A stretch of 64,000 nt of DNA from Nostocoides sp. HKS02 (GCF_009707485.1 NZ_CP046121.1:372001-436000); one strand, 5' to 3'; counted from the first letter of the stretch, positions 25,201-33,133 are shown. The notes: a model not told the origin generated them from the sequence alone. Numbers and translations are program-made.

Positions 25201-26303
25201 CGCGTCACCGCCACGAGCAACGTCACCAAGGCGACCGCGGGGAGTATGCCGGCCTGCGACCACTGGGTGGCCGTCGCCCCGGCTGGTGCCCCCGCCGCGG
25301 TCCCCGGGTCGGGCAGGCGGCCGGTGTAGCCGCGGGACAGCATTGCCAGGTGGATGCGCTCACCCCGCTCGAAGGACCGGATGAAGAGCGCGCCGATGGT
25401 CGAGGCCAGAGCTGGCCATGACCCGAGCGAGCGCGCGCGGAAGCCGCGCGACTCGCGGGCGATGCGCATTCGCTGCAGCTCGCCCGTGACGACCTCGAGG
25501 TAGCGCACCATGAACCCCATGATCTGCACCAGCTGGTGCGGCAGGTGGAGTCGCTCCAGCCCCCGGAGCAGGTCCCTGGGCTCGGTGGTCATGCCGAGCA
25601 CCAGCGACGCGACGACCCCGAGGGTGCCCTTGGCGAGCAGGCCCCACGCCGCCCAGACCCCCGCCTGCGACACCGCGAGCGGGCCGACCATCAGCCGGGG
25701 ACCGGTCGCGATGAACGGCATGAGCAGGGCGAAGACGACGAAGGGCACCTCGACGACCATTCGCTTCACGAGGTAGGTGGGTGGCACCCGGGTGAGGGCG
25801 ACGACGGCGACGAGGAGGGCGGCATACGTCGCGAAGGCCCAGAACCGCTCGCGGGGGGTCGCCACGACGACCACGACGAACGCGACCAGGGCGACGAGCT
25901 TGGTCTGGGCCGGGAGTCGATGGATCGGCGAATGACCGTGGTAGTGCAGGTGATGACCGTGCCCCGCGCCCACGCTCACTCCCCCTCGGGTGGAGGTGCT
26001 GGCCGACCCGCGCCGGCGAAGCGCCCACGCCAGACCGCCGCCGAGGCTGCCGACGACGACGACCCCGAGGACGCCGGCGATGCCGCCGGAGAGCCGGTGG
26101 TTGGAGATGCCCTTGGTCGAGTACCCGGCGAACGGGGAGCCGTCGCTGAGGTGGGGGCGGGCGGTGGCGCCGAACCCCACCTGGTGAGCGACGTAGCTGA
26201 GCCCGTCAGGGTGGCGCGAGGCGTAGAAGGACACGACGCCGCCGAGGAAGAGGGCGACGAGGAGCCCGACCGCGACGAGCCTGCGGGTGCTCAGCTGCCT
26301 CAT
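25197..26303 (-). CDS. cbiQ: Fused CbiN-like / CbiQ energy-coupling permease
   Basis: A 368-residue membrane protein. The first 95 residues form a PDGLE/CbiN-like part: one helix, the RHPDGLSYVA motif, a loop with DGSPFAGYSTKG, then a second helix. The rest is the CbiQ T-component with about five helices and coupling motifs near MRIARESRGFRA. Between them is a histidine-rich stretch GHGHHLHYHGHSPIHRL. Fusion of the N and Q components in one chain is notable. It overlaps cbiM and cbiO by four bases each. Confidence 0.88.
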   Translation of the reverse strand: MRQLSTRRLVAVGLLVALFLGGVVSFYASRHPDGLSYVAHQVGFGATARPHLSDGSPFAGYSTKGISNHRLSGGIAGVLGVVVVGSLGGGLAWALRRRGSASTSTRGGVSVGAGHGHHLHYHGHSPIHRLPAQTKLVALVAFVVVVVATPRERFWAFATYAALLVAVVALTRVPPTYLVKRMVVEVPFVVFALLMPFIATGPRLMVGPLAVSQAGVWAAWGLLAKGTLGVVASLVLGMTTEPRDLLRGLERLHLPHQLVQIMGFMVRYLEVVTGELQRMRIARESRGFRARSLGSWPALASTIGALFIRSFERGERIHLAMLSRGYTGRLPDPGTAAGAPAGATATQWSQAGILPAVALVTLLVAVTR

Positions 26304-26989
26304 GCCGAGACCCCGTCGCGGAGGGCCAGTGGGCGGGTCTCGAGGACGGGCCGGGCGCCGTGCACGAGGTCGGGACGCACGGCGATGATCGCGGACACCG
26401 CCAGCCCGGTGATGATCGCCTCGCCGACCCCGATCAGGGCATGCCAGCCGAGCATCGCCGTGGCGAGGCGGTCGAGCGGGATGTGGGCCTGGCCGCCGAG
26501 GGCGTAGAGACCGACGAATCCCAGCGCCGCGACGGGCACGGACACGAAGGCGCCAGTCGCCGCAGCAGGGACCACCGACGACAGGCGGCGCGGCAGCAGT
26601 GACCGGGCGGCCAGGAACACGGCCCAGCCCACCCAGACGCCGACCAGCCCCATGAGCGTGATGTTGGTGCCGAGAGCGGTGAGCCCGCCGTCGGCGAACA
26701 GCAGGCCCTGGACGAGGAGCACCACGGTGAGGCAGAGGGTTGCGGTGCAGGGTCCCACGAGGACTGCCGCCAGGGCGCCCCCGAGGAGGTGGCCAGAGGT
26801 GCCCGCGCCGACCGGGAAGTTGAGCATCTGGGTGGCGAAGATGAAGGCTGCGACCAGGCCGGCGAGGGGAGCGGTGCGGTCGTCGAGCTCGCGGCGCGCG
26901 CCCCGCAGGGCCAGGCTCACCCCGGCCACGGCGACGACGGCCGCGGCTGCCGAGGTCTGGGCGTCGAGGAATCCGTCGGGGACGTGCAC
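26300..26989 (-). CDS. cbiM: ECF transporter S component CbiM/NikM
   Basis: A 229-residue, about seven-helix metal-binding component. The mature N-terminus must begin Met-His-Val-Pro-Asp-Gly-Phe because His2 and the free N-terminus bind the metal. This selects GTG 26989, which has AGGAG about six bases upstream, over the longer open frame to 27091. Further motifs are FPVGAGTSGHLLGG and LLFADGGLTALGTN. The Nur-type operator upstream suggests nickel rather than cobalt, though CbiM and NikM cannot be told apart with certainty by eye. Confidence 0.92.
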   Translation of the reverse strand: MHVPDGFLDAQTSAAAAVVAVAGVSLALRGARRELDDRTAPLAGLVAAFIFATQMLNFPVGAGTSGHLLGGALAAVLVGPCTATLCLTVVLLVQGLLFADGGLTALGTNITLMGLVGVWVGWAVFLAARSLLPRRLSSVVPAAATGAFVSVPVAALGFVGLYALGGQAHIPLDRLATAMLGWHALIGVGEAIITGLAVSAIIAVRPDLVHGARPVLETRPLALRDGVSA

Positions 26990-27073
26990 GGTGCGCTCCT
27001 GGTGCCTGATGGTTGCTGGTCGGGTGCTCGACGTGCCGCTGGGATAGGTTGGCAGCACGATGGGATCCACCCT

Positions 27074-27092
27074 ATTGCAAATCGTTTGCAAT
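27074..27092. promoter_or_regulatory. Nur-type nickel-responsive operator
   Basis: ATTGCAAA-TCG-TTTGCAAT is a perfect inverted repeat, equivalent to TTGCAA-N5-TTGCAA, the Nur box described in Streptomyces (tTGCaa-N5-ttGCAA). It lies 85 bases before cbiM and 37 bases before the divergent peroxiredoxin start, so it could control either or both. It is among the most AT-rich spots here. A nur gene is not in this window. Confidence 0.75.
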
Positions 27093-27128
27093 TAGACAGG
27101 GGCCCCGGATGTGAGGAGTGCAGCGCCT

Positions 27129-27599
27129 GTGAGTGACCGACTGAGCCCCGGGGACACCGCCCCCGACTTCACCCTGCCCGACGACCAGGGCGGCGAGGTC
27201 TCGCTGTCGGGTCTGCGCGGGCGCAAGGTCATCGTGTACTTCTACCCGGCGGCGATGACCCCGGGCTGCACGACCCAGGCGTGCGACTTCAGCGACAACA
27301 TCAACACTCTGCACCGCGAGGGCTACGAGGTGCTCGGCATCTCTCCCGACAGCCCTGCCAAGCTGGCGAAGTTCCGCAAGAAGGACGGCCTCACCATCAC
27401 GCTGCTCTCCGACGAGGACCGGGCCGTGATGAACGCCTACGGTGCCTTCGGTGAGAAGAAGCTCTATGGCAAGACGGTCGAGGGCGTGATCCGCAGCACC
27501 GTCGTCGTCGACGAGGACGGCACCGTCTCCCATGCCCTCTACAACGTCAAGGCCACCGGCCACGTCGCCAAGCTGCGTCGTGACCTGGGCCTCGACTAA
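27129..27599 (+). CDS. bcp: Thioredoxin-dependent thiol peroxidase (Bcp/PrxQ family)
   Basis: A 156-residue peroxiredoxin. DRLSPGDTAPDFTLPDDQGG leads to YFYPAAMTPGCTTQACDF, with the peroxidatic Cys near 47 and the resolving Cys near 52, the atypical 2-Cys PrxQ arrangement. GTG 27129 is preferred because GAGGAG sits 11 bases upstream; GTG 27111 would place that sequence inside the gene. The divergent nickel importer and shared Nur box raise the possibility of co-regulation. Confidence 0.9.
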   Translation: MSDRLSPGDTAPDFTLPDDQGGEVSLSGLRGRKVIVYFYPAAMTPGCTTQACDFSDNINTLHREGYEVLGISPDSPAKLAKFRKKDGLTITLLSDEDRAVMNAYGAFGEKKLYGKTVEGVIRSTVVVDEDGTVSHALYNVKATGHVAKLRRDLGLD

Positions 27600-27614
27600 C
27601 CGAACGGAGCACCC

Positions 27615-27875
27615 ATGAGTGACACGAAGTCGGTCGACGAGATCGAGGCCGAGATCGCCGCGGCCCGCACCCGGCTCGCCGGCACCGTCGACGAGCTCCA
27701 CGCGCGCACCGCGCCCAAGGAGATCGCCCGGCGCCAGGTCGAGGGCGCCAAGCACGCGTTCACCGCGGCGACCCACACCGACGGCGGCGAGCTGCGGACC
27801 GAGCGCATCGCTGCCCTCGTCGCCGCGGCGGTGGCGCTGATCGGTGTCGGCGTCCTGCGCCGCCGCCGTGGCTAG
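27615..27875 (+). CDS. DUF3618 domain-containing protein
   Basis: An 86-residue protein with the DUF3618 pattern: VDEIEAEIAAARTRLAGTVDELHARTAPKEIARR forms a charged amphipathic helix. A C-terminal hydrophobic segment AALVAAAVALIGVGVL follows, ending in an RRRR anchor. It is probably an inner-membrane tail-anchored protein of unknown role. ACGGAG lies about nine bases before ATG 27615. It overlaps the GroES-like gene by eight bases. Confidence 0.85.
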   Translation: MSDTKSVDEIEAEIAAARTRLAGTVDELHARTAPKEIARRQVEGAKHAFTAATHTDGGELRTERIAALVAAAVALIGVGVLRRRRG

Positions 27876-28200
27876 AGAGCCCATCGACCGGCTTCCGATC
27901 CGGATGCTGCACGATCGCGTCCTGGTCTCGCTCGAGGGCGAGGGCGGCGAGCGCCGCTCCGGCGGAGGCATCGTCATCCCGGCGACCGCGAGCGTGGGCA
28001 AGCGGCTGGCATGGGCGACGGTGGTGGCCATCGGCGCCAACGTCCGCCAGGTCAAGATCGACGACCGGGTTCTGTTCGACCCGGAGGACCGGGGCGAGGT
28101 CGAGCTGCAGTCGAAGTCCTACGTGCTGCTGCGCGAGCGCGACATCCACGCCGTCGCGGCCGCGCGGGTCCAGGACGGCCAGACGGGGTTGTACCTCTGA
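27868..28200 (+). CDS. GroES-like co-chaperonin family protein
   Basis: A 110-residue protein with the GroES fold pattern: RMLHDRVLVSLEGEGGERRSGGGIVIPATA, WATVVAIGANVRQVKIDDRVLFDPEDRGEVELQSKSYVLLRERDIHAV. The canonical GroES mobile loop is recognisable as the ERRSGGGIVIP stretch. It is not next to groEL, and an unlinked divergent GroES paralogue is common in actinobacteria. Start GTG 27868 overlaps the DUF3618 gene. Confidence 0.82.
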   Translation: MAREPIDRLPIRMLHDRVLVSLEGEGGERRSGGGIVIPATASVGKRLAWATVVAIGANVRQVKIDDRVLFDPEDRGEVELQSKSYVLLRERDIHAVAAARVQDGQTGLYL

Positions 28201-28219
28201 CCTCGGCTCGCCGTCCGAC

Positions 28220-28269
28220 GGCCTCAGTGCGCGGTCGGCGGGCCGACCTCAGTGCGCGGTCGGCAGGCC
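28220..28269. repeat. 25-bp tandem duplication at the rhodanese 3' end
   Basis: Two 25-bp copies (28220-28244 and 28245-28269) differ at two positions. The right copy contains the last codons and stop of the minus-strand rhodanese gene, and the left copy repeats this just beyond the stop. It looks like a recent local duplication. Confidence 0.85.
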
Positions 28270-28749
28270 GGCCTCGCACCACGCCCGGAAGCCGCCGACG
28301 ACGTCGGTGGCGCGCCGGACACCCAACCGCAGCAACGCATCCGCAGCCAGTGACGACGTGAACCCTTCCTGGCACAGCACGATCACCCGGCGTTCGAAGC
28401 CGGCCTCGGGCAGTCGCGCCTCGTGGCGCGGGTCGAACCGCCACTCGAGCACGTTGCGCTCGACGACAAGGGGGCGCAGGTGCGCGGCGACCTCGCCCTG
28501 GGCGAGCCGCTGGGCGCCCGGCCGGATGTCGACGAGCACGGCGCGCCCGTAGAGCACCTCCTGGTATGCCGCCCGGGCACTGACGCGGGCCAGCCGGCTG
28601 CGGGCGTCGGCCAGCTGGTCGTCCACGCCGTCGTACACCGGCGCCTCCCATCCGCGGCCGCCGCTGAACTGGCGGGTCTCCCAGTGGACGGACGGCTCGC
28701 GGGTCGTCGTCGCGGGGCTCCGCACGGTGCTCACCACGGTGCTCACCAC
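28249..28749 (-). CDS. Rhodanese-like domain protein
   Basis: A 166-residue single rhodanese domain, probably handling persulfide/sulfane sulfur. The active-site loop is VIVLCQEGFTSSLAA with the catalytic Cys near 125; the domain starts at YQEVLYGRAVLVDIRP. The N-terminus is repetitive (MVSTVVSTV, from a 12-bp duplication), and several GTG codons in it could start translation. It overlaps the cysteine dioxygenase gene, so the pair forms a cysteine-oxidation/sulfur-transfer operon. Confidence 0.88.
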   Translation of the reverse strand: MVSTVVSTVRSPATTTREPSVHWETRQFSGGRGWEAPVYDGVDDQLADARSRLARVSARAAYQEVLYGRAVLVDIRPGAQRLAQGEVAAHLRPLVVERNVLEWRFDPRHEARLPEAGFERRVIVLCQEGFTSSLAADALLRLGVRRATDVVGGFRAWCEAGLPTAH

Positions 28750-29228
28750 TGGGCTCCCGCCCGCTCGATGCCGGTCTGCCGGAGCCGACCGTCGAGCAGC
28801 GCGTAGCGGGTCATGCCACGCAATGCGGGGGAGTACACGTGCACGGACAGCGCTGGACGGTCGCCGAGGTTGGTGACGTTGTGCACGTGACGCGGGCCGA
28901 ACGAGCGACCCTCGCCCTCCCAGAGGTACCGGTCGTGCGCCTCACCTGCCGACCAGGTCTGCTCGGCGAGCTCGCCCGCGACGGTGAGGATCGCGCCCTC
29001 GGACTGGAGGTGGTCGTGCCAGCCGGTGCTGGACCCGACCGGCCAGCCGACCACCCAGATCTCGAGGTGGTCGGTGGCGTCGAGGCGGTGCCAGGTGCGC
29101 TCCGTGGCGGCGAGGTCGACGAGCTCGCGCAGGTCGGGGTCAGTGGCGAAGAGTCGTGCGGTGCGCAGCAGCTGGCTGCGGCTGAAGCGGTTGACGCCGG
29201 GAGTGCCGGCGGTGGTGATCGTGGTCAT
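28743..29228 (-). CDS. Cysteine dioxygenase family protein
   Basis: A 161-residue cupin thiol dioxygenase predicted to oxidise cysteine to cysteine sulfinate with non-heme iron. The metal-binding motif is STGWHDHLQSEGAILTV (two His near 70-72), with the third His in FGPRHVHNVTNLG (about 115). ATG 29228 is used. It is preceded by about 290 bases carrying two short leader ORFs rich in cysteine codons, which suggests control by cysteinyl-tRNA supply. It is co-transcribed with the rhodanese gene. Confidence 0.88.
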   Translation of the reverse strand: MTTITTAGTPGVNRFSRSQLLRTARLFATDPDLRELVDLAATERTWHRLDATDHLEIWVVGWPVGSSTGWHDHLQSEGAILTVAGELAEQTWSAGEAHDRYLWEGEGRSFGPRHVHNVTNLGDRPALSVHVYSPALRGMTRYALLDGRLRQTGIERAGAQW

Positions 29229-29376
29229 GGTGCTGCTCCTGCTCTCTTGGGCTCGGGTCTGAGGTCTCGGAATGTGGTGCGCGGCAACACATTCGAGGAC
29301 ACAGGGAGCCCTGGGTCAGGAGCAGGTCGAGGTGGATCCGGCGGTATGCCGTGTGGCTGGTCGACGTGGACGTCAC
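29140..29376 (-). CDS. Putative leader peptide overlapping the cysteine dioxygenase start
   Basis: From GTG 29376 the frame reads MTSTSTSHTAYRRIHLDLL, then a short segment ending SLCPRMCC. The RRIHLDLL...SLC pattern matches the short actinobacterial leader peptides (RRHVDLLR...C type) found before sulfur genes. Here the frame does not stop before the dioxygenase ATG but runs to 29140, so translation of this ORF would interfere or couple with that start. Three cysteine codons cluster at about residues 26-31. Expression is not proven. Confidence 0.5.
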   Translation of the reverse strand: MTSTSTSHTAYRRIHLDLLLTQGSLCPRMCCRAPHSETSDPSPREQEQHHDHDHHRRHSRRQPLQPQPAAAHRTTLRH

Positions 29377-29397
29377 GGGTTCGTCTCCGAGGGTGGG

Positions 29398-29420
29398 GCG
29401 CTCGAGCGGAAAGCGAGCGC
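29398..29420 (-). promoter_or_regulatory. Hairpin between the two leader ORFs
   Basis: GCGCTCG (29398-29404) and CGAGCGC (29414-29420) form a 7-bp stem with a nine-base loop. It lies 20 bases after the stop of the polycysteine ORF and before the second leader start. It could be part of an attenuator, but no U-tract follows. Confidence 0.4.
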
Positions 29421-29439
29421 GGGCTGGTGCGGGCTGGGG

Positions 29440-29520
29440 TCAGGCGCAGCAGCAACACCGCATGGCGCCGCGGCACATGGAGCTCATGTGCAGGCGGGTC
29501 ACCGCGGTGGTCGAAGACAT
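29440..29520 (-). CDS. Polycysteine short ORF (probable cysteine attenuator)
   Basis: A 26-codon minus-strand ORF from ATG 29520 to TGA 29440. It begins MSSTTAVTRLHMSSMCRG and ends AMRCCCCA, with codons TGT TGC TGC TGC before the last Ala. Mycobacterial work has shown that short leader ORFs with consecutive cysteine codons attenuate downstream cysteine genes when cysteine is sufficient. Its position 212 bases before cysteine dioxygenase fits this. Three internal ATGs make the exact start uncertain, and I see no clear leaderless -10 element. Confidence 0.65.
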   Translation of the reverse strand: MSSTTAVTRLHMSSMCRGAMRCCCCA

Positions 29521-29717
29521 GGCACCCAGTGCAGCACGAGAGGGCCGCCGCCGTCCACGAGGACCCGCCCTCGTCTCGCACATCGGGACGGGCACGAACC
29601 GACCATCCGTCGTTGGCCCGAGGTTTCCACTCCGGTCACGTGCCCTTCTCCGGCGGGGAGTGAGGTGACCTCGTGCGCCATTCGGCGCAGCACCTCTGAC
29701 GCAAGGACGGGACTGCA

Positions 29718-31385
29718 ATGAGCTTGACGAAGTGGGGTGGCGCCGCGTGCGCCGCCGTGGTGGCGGCCGGACTCGGCCTGGGCATGTCGGCGGCGAGCGC
29801 CACGCCCGCACCCGCGAAGAGCCAGACCCGGACGCGTCCGCCGCGGCACGTGCTGCTCTTGTCCATCGACGGGCTGCACCAGCGTGACCTCACCTGGTTC
29901 GTCCGTCAGCACCCCACGTCGGCGTTGGCCCGGTTGGTGCACGGCGGCACGAGCTACAGCCGTGCGCAGACGCCTGTCCCGTCCGACTCCTTCCCCGGGA
30001 TGGTCGGCCAGGTCACCGGAGGCAACCCGCGCACGACCGGCGTCTACTACGACGACACCTTCAACCACGCGCTGCTCCCGGCAGGGACGACGGACTGCCG
30101 CACGGCCAAGCCGGGTGCCGAGGTGGCCTTCACCGAGGGTGCCGACAAGGACCCCAACGCCCTCGACGCGGGCCAGGGGCTGGCGAACCTGCCCAGCGGG
30201 ATCATGGCGATGACCGGCACCCCAGGCCAGCTGCTCGACCCCAAGACCCTCCCGGTCGACCCCGCGACGTGCACCCCGGTCTACCCCCACCAGTACCTGC
30301 ACGTGAACACCGTGTTCGAGGTGGCCAAGCAGGCGGGCCTGCACACCGCGTGGTCGGACAAGCACCCGGCATACGAGATCCTCGGTGGTCCCTCGGGCGC
30401 GGGCCTGGACGACCTGTTCGCCCCCGAGATCAACAGCGCTGCCACCGGGTATGCCGCCGGCGCGGACTGGACGAAGGACAACGCGGCCACGCAGCAGTAC
30501 GACGGGTACAAGGTCGCCGCCGTCCTCAACGAGATCGACGGCTACGACCACTCACGCACGACGCAGCCCGGCGTCCCGGCAATCTTCGGCATGAACTTCC
30601 AGTCGGTCTCCACCGCGCAGAAGCTGCCCACCTCGAACGGCCTGGCCGGGGGCTACCTCGCGGACGGTGTCACCCCCGGACCGCTCCTGACCAAGGCCCT
30701 CGACTTCGTCGACAGCTCCGTCGGGTCGTTCGAACACGAGATCGCGAACCGTGGCCTGGCCAAGGACACCACGATCATCCTGTCTGCCAAGCACGGCCAG
30801 TCGCCGACGAAGCCCTCGGCGCTGACCCGGGTCGATGACGGCCCGATCATCAGCGGCATCAACGACGGCTGGAAGGCCACCCATCCGGGGGCGGGCGACC
30901 TGGTCAGCTTCGCCACCGACGACGACATCATGCAGCTGTGGCTGTCGGACCGCTCGGCCGCTGCGACCAGCTTCGTCCGTGACTACCTGAAGAACCACCC
31001 CGCGACCGGCAACGACATCACCGGTGCACCGCGAGTGGTGTCCGCGTCGGGTCTGAGCGCGGTGTACGCCGGGGCAGACTCGGCCCGCTACTTCGGCGTC
31101 GCAGCCTCCGAAGCCCGCCACCCCGACGTGCTCGGCATCGTCCAGCACGGCGTCGTCTACACCGGTGGTAGGTCCAAGATCGCCGAGCACGGGGGCGCCG
31201 ACCCGCAGGACCGCGACGTGCCCCTCGTCGTGTTCGGCCCCAGGTCGGGTGCCGGTCACACGGTGAGTGCGCCCGTGGAGACGACCCAGATCGCGCCGTC
31301 GATCCTGCGGTTGCTGGGCCTCGATCCCCGAGCGCTGCAAGCGGTTCGCATCGAGCACACGCGGGTGCTGCCCGGCGTGAGCTGA
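29718..31385 (+). CDS. Secreted alkaline-phosphatase-superfamily phosphodiesterase
   Basis: A 555-residue exported protein with a Sec signal (MSLTKWGGAACAAVVAAGLG, cleavage near ASA at about residue 30). It belongs to the nucleotide pyrophosphatase/phosphodiesterase group. Metal and nucleophile motifs are LLLSIDGLHQRDL, the TPVPSDSFPGM segment (Ser or Thr nucleophile near 92), TAWSDKHPAYEI, ILSAKHGQSP and KIAEHGGADPQDRDVPLVVFGP. The substrate is unknown. A strong terminator follows 20 bases after the stop. About 200 bases upstream hold no gene on this strand. Confidence 0.85.
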   Translation: MSLTKWGGAACAAVVAAGLGLGMSAASATPAPAKSQTRTRPPRHVLLLSIDGLHQRDLTWFVRQHPTSALARLVHGGTSYSRAQTPVPSDSFPGMVGQVTGGNPRTTGVYYDDTFNHALLPAGTTDCRTAKPGAEVAFTEGADKDPNALDAGQGLANLPSGIMAMTGTPGQLLDPKTLPVDPATCTPVYPHQYLHVNTVFEVAKQAGLHTAWSDKHPAYEILGGPSGAGLDDLFAPEINSAATGYAAGADWTKDNAATQQYDGYKVAAVLNEIDGYDHSRTTQPGVPAIFGMNFQSVSTAQKLPTSNGLAGGYLADGVTPGPLLTKALDFVDSSVGSFEHEIANRGLAKDTTIILSAKHGQSPTKPSALTRVDDGPIISGINDGWKATHPGAGDLVSFATDDDIMQLWLSDRSAAATSFVRDYLKNHPATGNDITGAPRVVSASGLSAVYAGADSARYFGVAASEARHPDVLGIVQHGVVYTGGRSKIAEHGGADPQDRDVPLVVFGPRSGAGHTVSAPVETTQIAPSILRLLGLDPRALQAVRIEHTRVLPGVS

Positions 31386-31405
31386 CGCCTCAGCTCGCTG
31401 TGCGA

Positions 31406-31433
31406 GGGGCCCGCCGAGTCATCGGCGGGCCCC
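31406..31433. terminator. Strong bidirectional hairpin terminator
   Basis: GGGGCCCGCCGA (31406-31417), loop GTCA, TCGGCGGGCCCC (31422-31433): a perfect 12-bp stem. It ends the plus-strand phosphodiesterase gene. The stop of the convergent Rox-like gene lies within the loop, so the hairpin also overlaps that gene's 3' end. Confidence 0.85.
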
Positions 31434-32914
31434 TTCGTGGTCGGGGCGGGCGTCGGGGCCGGGTGCGGACGTCCCGAACCAGGTGGTGAGCGCATCCTCC
31501 AGCCCTGACCTGGTCCCGTCTCCGACCCACGCCACGTAGCCGTCGGGCCGGACCAGTACCGCGGCCGGAGGCTCGACGGTGCCGATCACGGGCAGCTCCC
31601 AGGCGCCGGCATACGTGGCATCGACGACCGGCACCCGGTCCGCCCAGGGCCCCGGAGCGATGCTGCCCGAGGGTCCGAGGTTGAGCAGCACGGGACGAGC
31701 CAGGTGGAGCAGGGAGTAGACCGGGACCGCGCCATCGGCAGTCACCAGGTCGAGGTCCGGCATCCGTCGGCCCAGTAGCGGATGCCCGTCGCCGAGGTCG
31801 TAGTGGAGATCGAGGGCGGAGATGAGCCCGACGACATGACGGCGTGGCTCATCCATCGCCACAAGGTCGTCGAGCAGGTCGCGTACGGCGACGATCCGGG
31901 CGTCGTGGCGCTGGAGCGCGCTCACCGCTTTCGAGTACTCCAGCGCGCGGGCACCGGCCGGGTGCCGCTCGGCGTGGTAGGTGTCCAGCAGGCTCTCCGG
32001 TGAGACGCCGGAGACCACCTGGGCGAGCTTCCAGCCGAGGTTGACGGCGTCCTGGATACCGAGGCCGATGCCCTGACCCCCGGCGGGGAGTGGATGTGGG
32101 CGGCGTCGCCGGCCAGCAACACCCGCCCGCTGCGGTATGCCGCGGCCTGACGGGTGGCATCGGTGAACCGCGAGATCCAGGTGGGGTCGTGCACCCCGAA
32201 GTCGGTGCCGTATGCCGCGATCAGGTTCTCGCTGAGGTCGGTCAGGGTGGGTTCGGTCGTGACCCCGAGGACCGGCTCGCTGCTCACCACCCGCACGGTC
32301 CGACCGTCCTCCATGAAGCTCAGCCCGTGGATGCCGCTGGCGTCGTACGTGACCCCCGGCGGCAGCTCCTCGGTCACCTCGACCTCGGCGATCAGGGCGC
32401 TCGTCGTCGCCTCCCAGCCGGGGAAGTCGATCCCGGCTGCCTTGCGGACGACGCTGCGCCCGCCGTCGGCCCCGACGACGTACCTGGCCTGGATTGCCTC
32501 GCCGTTGACCAGGCGGATGGTGACGCCGCCCGAGTCCTGGTCGACGCCCGTGACGTCGACGCCTCGACGGATCGGCACCTCCAGCTCGTCGACCCAGCCG
32601 GCCAGGATCCGCTCGATCTTGTTCTGCCACAACCCGAGCGTGTACGGGTGCCGGGTCGGGAAGTCGCTGATGTCCAGCATGAGCCTGCCCCCGTAGGGCA
32701 CGGCATACGTCTTGCCCGCGGCGAGGAAACGGTCGGCGATGCCCCGCTGGTCGAGGATCTCGATCGTGCGTGCGTGGAACCCGCCCGCACGTGAACCGAC
32801 GAGCTCAGCCGTCGCGCGACGCTCGACGACTGCGACATCGACCCCGGCCAGGGCCAGCTCGCCGGCCAGCATCAACCCGGTCGGGCCAGCCCCCACGACC
32901 ACGACATCCACCAT
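31419..32914 (-). pseudogene. FAD-dependent aromatic monooxygenase, Rox-like, one-base frameshift
   Basis: The product resembles PheA/TfdB-family FAD monooxygenases, closest in pattern to rifampicin monooxygenase (Rox). Frame one encodes the N-terminus (VDVVVVGAGPTGLMLAGEL, VGADGGRSVVRKAAG, RVLLAGDAAHIHSPPG); another frame continues GGQGIGLGIQDAVNLGWKL and on to the thioredoxin-like C-terminus (VLVRPDGYVAWVGDG). The switch is in a C-run at 32077-32081, where one base is missing. This is a real pseudogene, phase variation, or a sequencing error. The start is one of three ATGs created by a 15-bp tandem repeat; 32914 leaves the shortest tail before the Rossmann motif. Confidence 0.85.
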
Positions 32915-32947
32915 GACGCCCTCCACCATGACGCCCTCCACCATGAC
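32911..32947 (-). repeat. 15-bp tandem repeat with triple start codons
   Basis: CCATGACGCCCTCCA occurs twice (32911-32925, 32926-32940) plus a partial copy. On the minus strand each unit supplies a GGAGGG Shine-Dalgarno-like tract and an in-frame ATG (32914, 32929, 32944). The monooxygenase therefore has redundant starts. Confidence 0.8.
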
Positions 32948-33063
32948 AACCCCTACTCATCGGCGAGCGAAGCCGCTGTTACCGCGGCACGGCCGACCAG
33001 TCTGAGGCAGGGCAGGGGCCTTGCCGCAAGCCCCTACCGGCGCTGTACGGTGAGAGTGGCGGA

Positions 33064-33091
33064 CCATCCTTGACCCCCGCGTCACGGATGG
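33064..33091. promoter_or_regulatory. Imperfect inverted repeat, terminator or operator
   Basis: CCATCCTTGAC (33064-33074) and GTCACGGATGG (33081-33091) pair over 11 positions with one mismatch around a CCCCGC loop. It lies between the hydrolase gene and the monooxygenase gene and shares the GTGAC core with the palindrome at 33110. Confidence 0.55.
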
Positions 33092-33109
33092 TGGCTGGCC
33101 GCGGGAGCA

Positions 33110-33133
33110 ATCGGTGACACGCGTGTCACCGAT
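33110..33133. promoter_or_regulatory. Perfect 24-bp palindrome after the hydrolase gene
   Basis: ATCGGTGACACG followed by CGTGTCACCGAT is a perfect palindrome with no loop, five bases beyond the hydrolase stop. Absence of a loop favours a protein-binding operator over a terminator. The regulator is unknown. Confidence 0.6.

Noticed and set aside
24439..27092. B12-riboswitch-controlled cobalt importer
   Set aside because: No B12 riboswitch sequence is seen upstream of cbiM; the perfect Nur-type box argues for nickel control instead.
29229..29717. Conventional gene in the 489-base gap
   Set aside because: No frame codes for a recognisable protein on either strand; the gap is best explained by leader ORFs and two divergent promoter regions.
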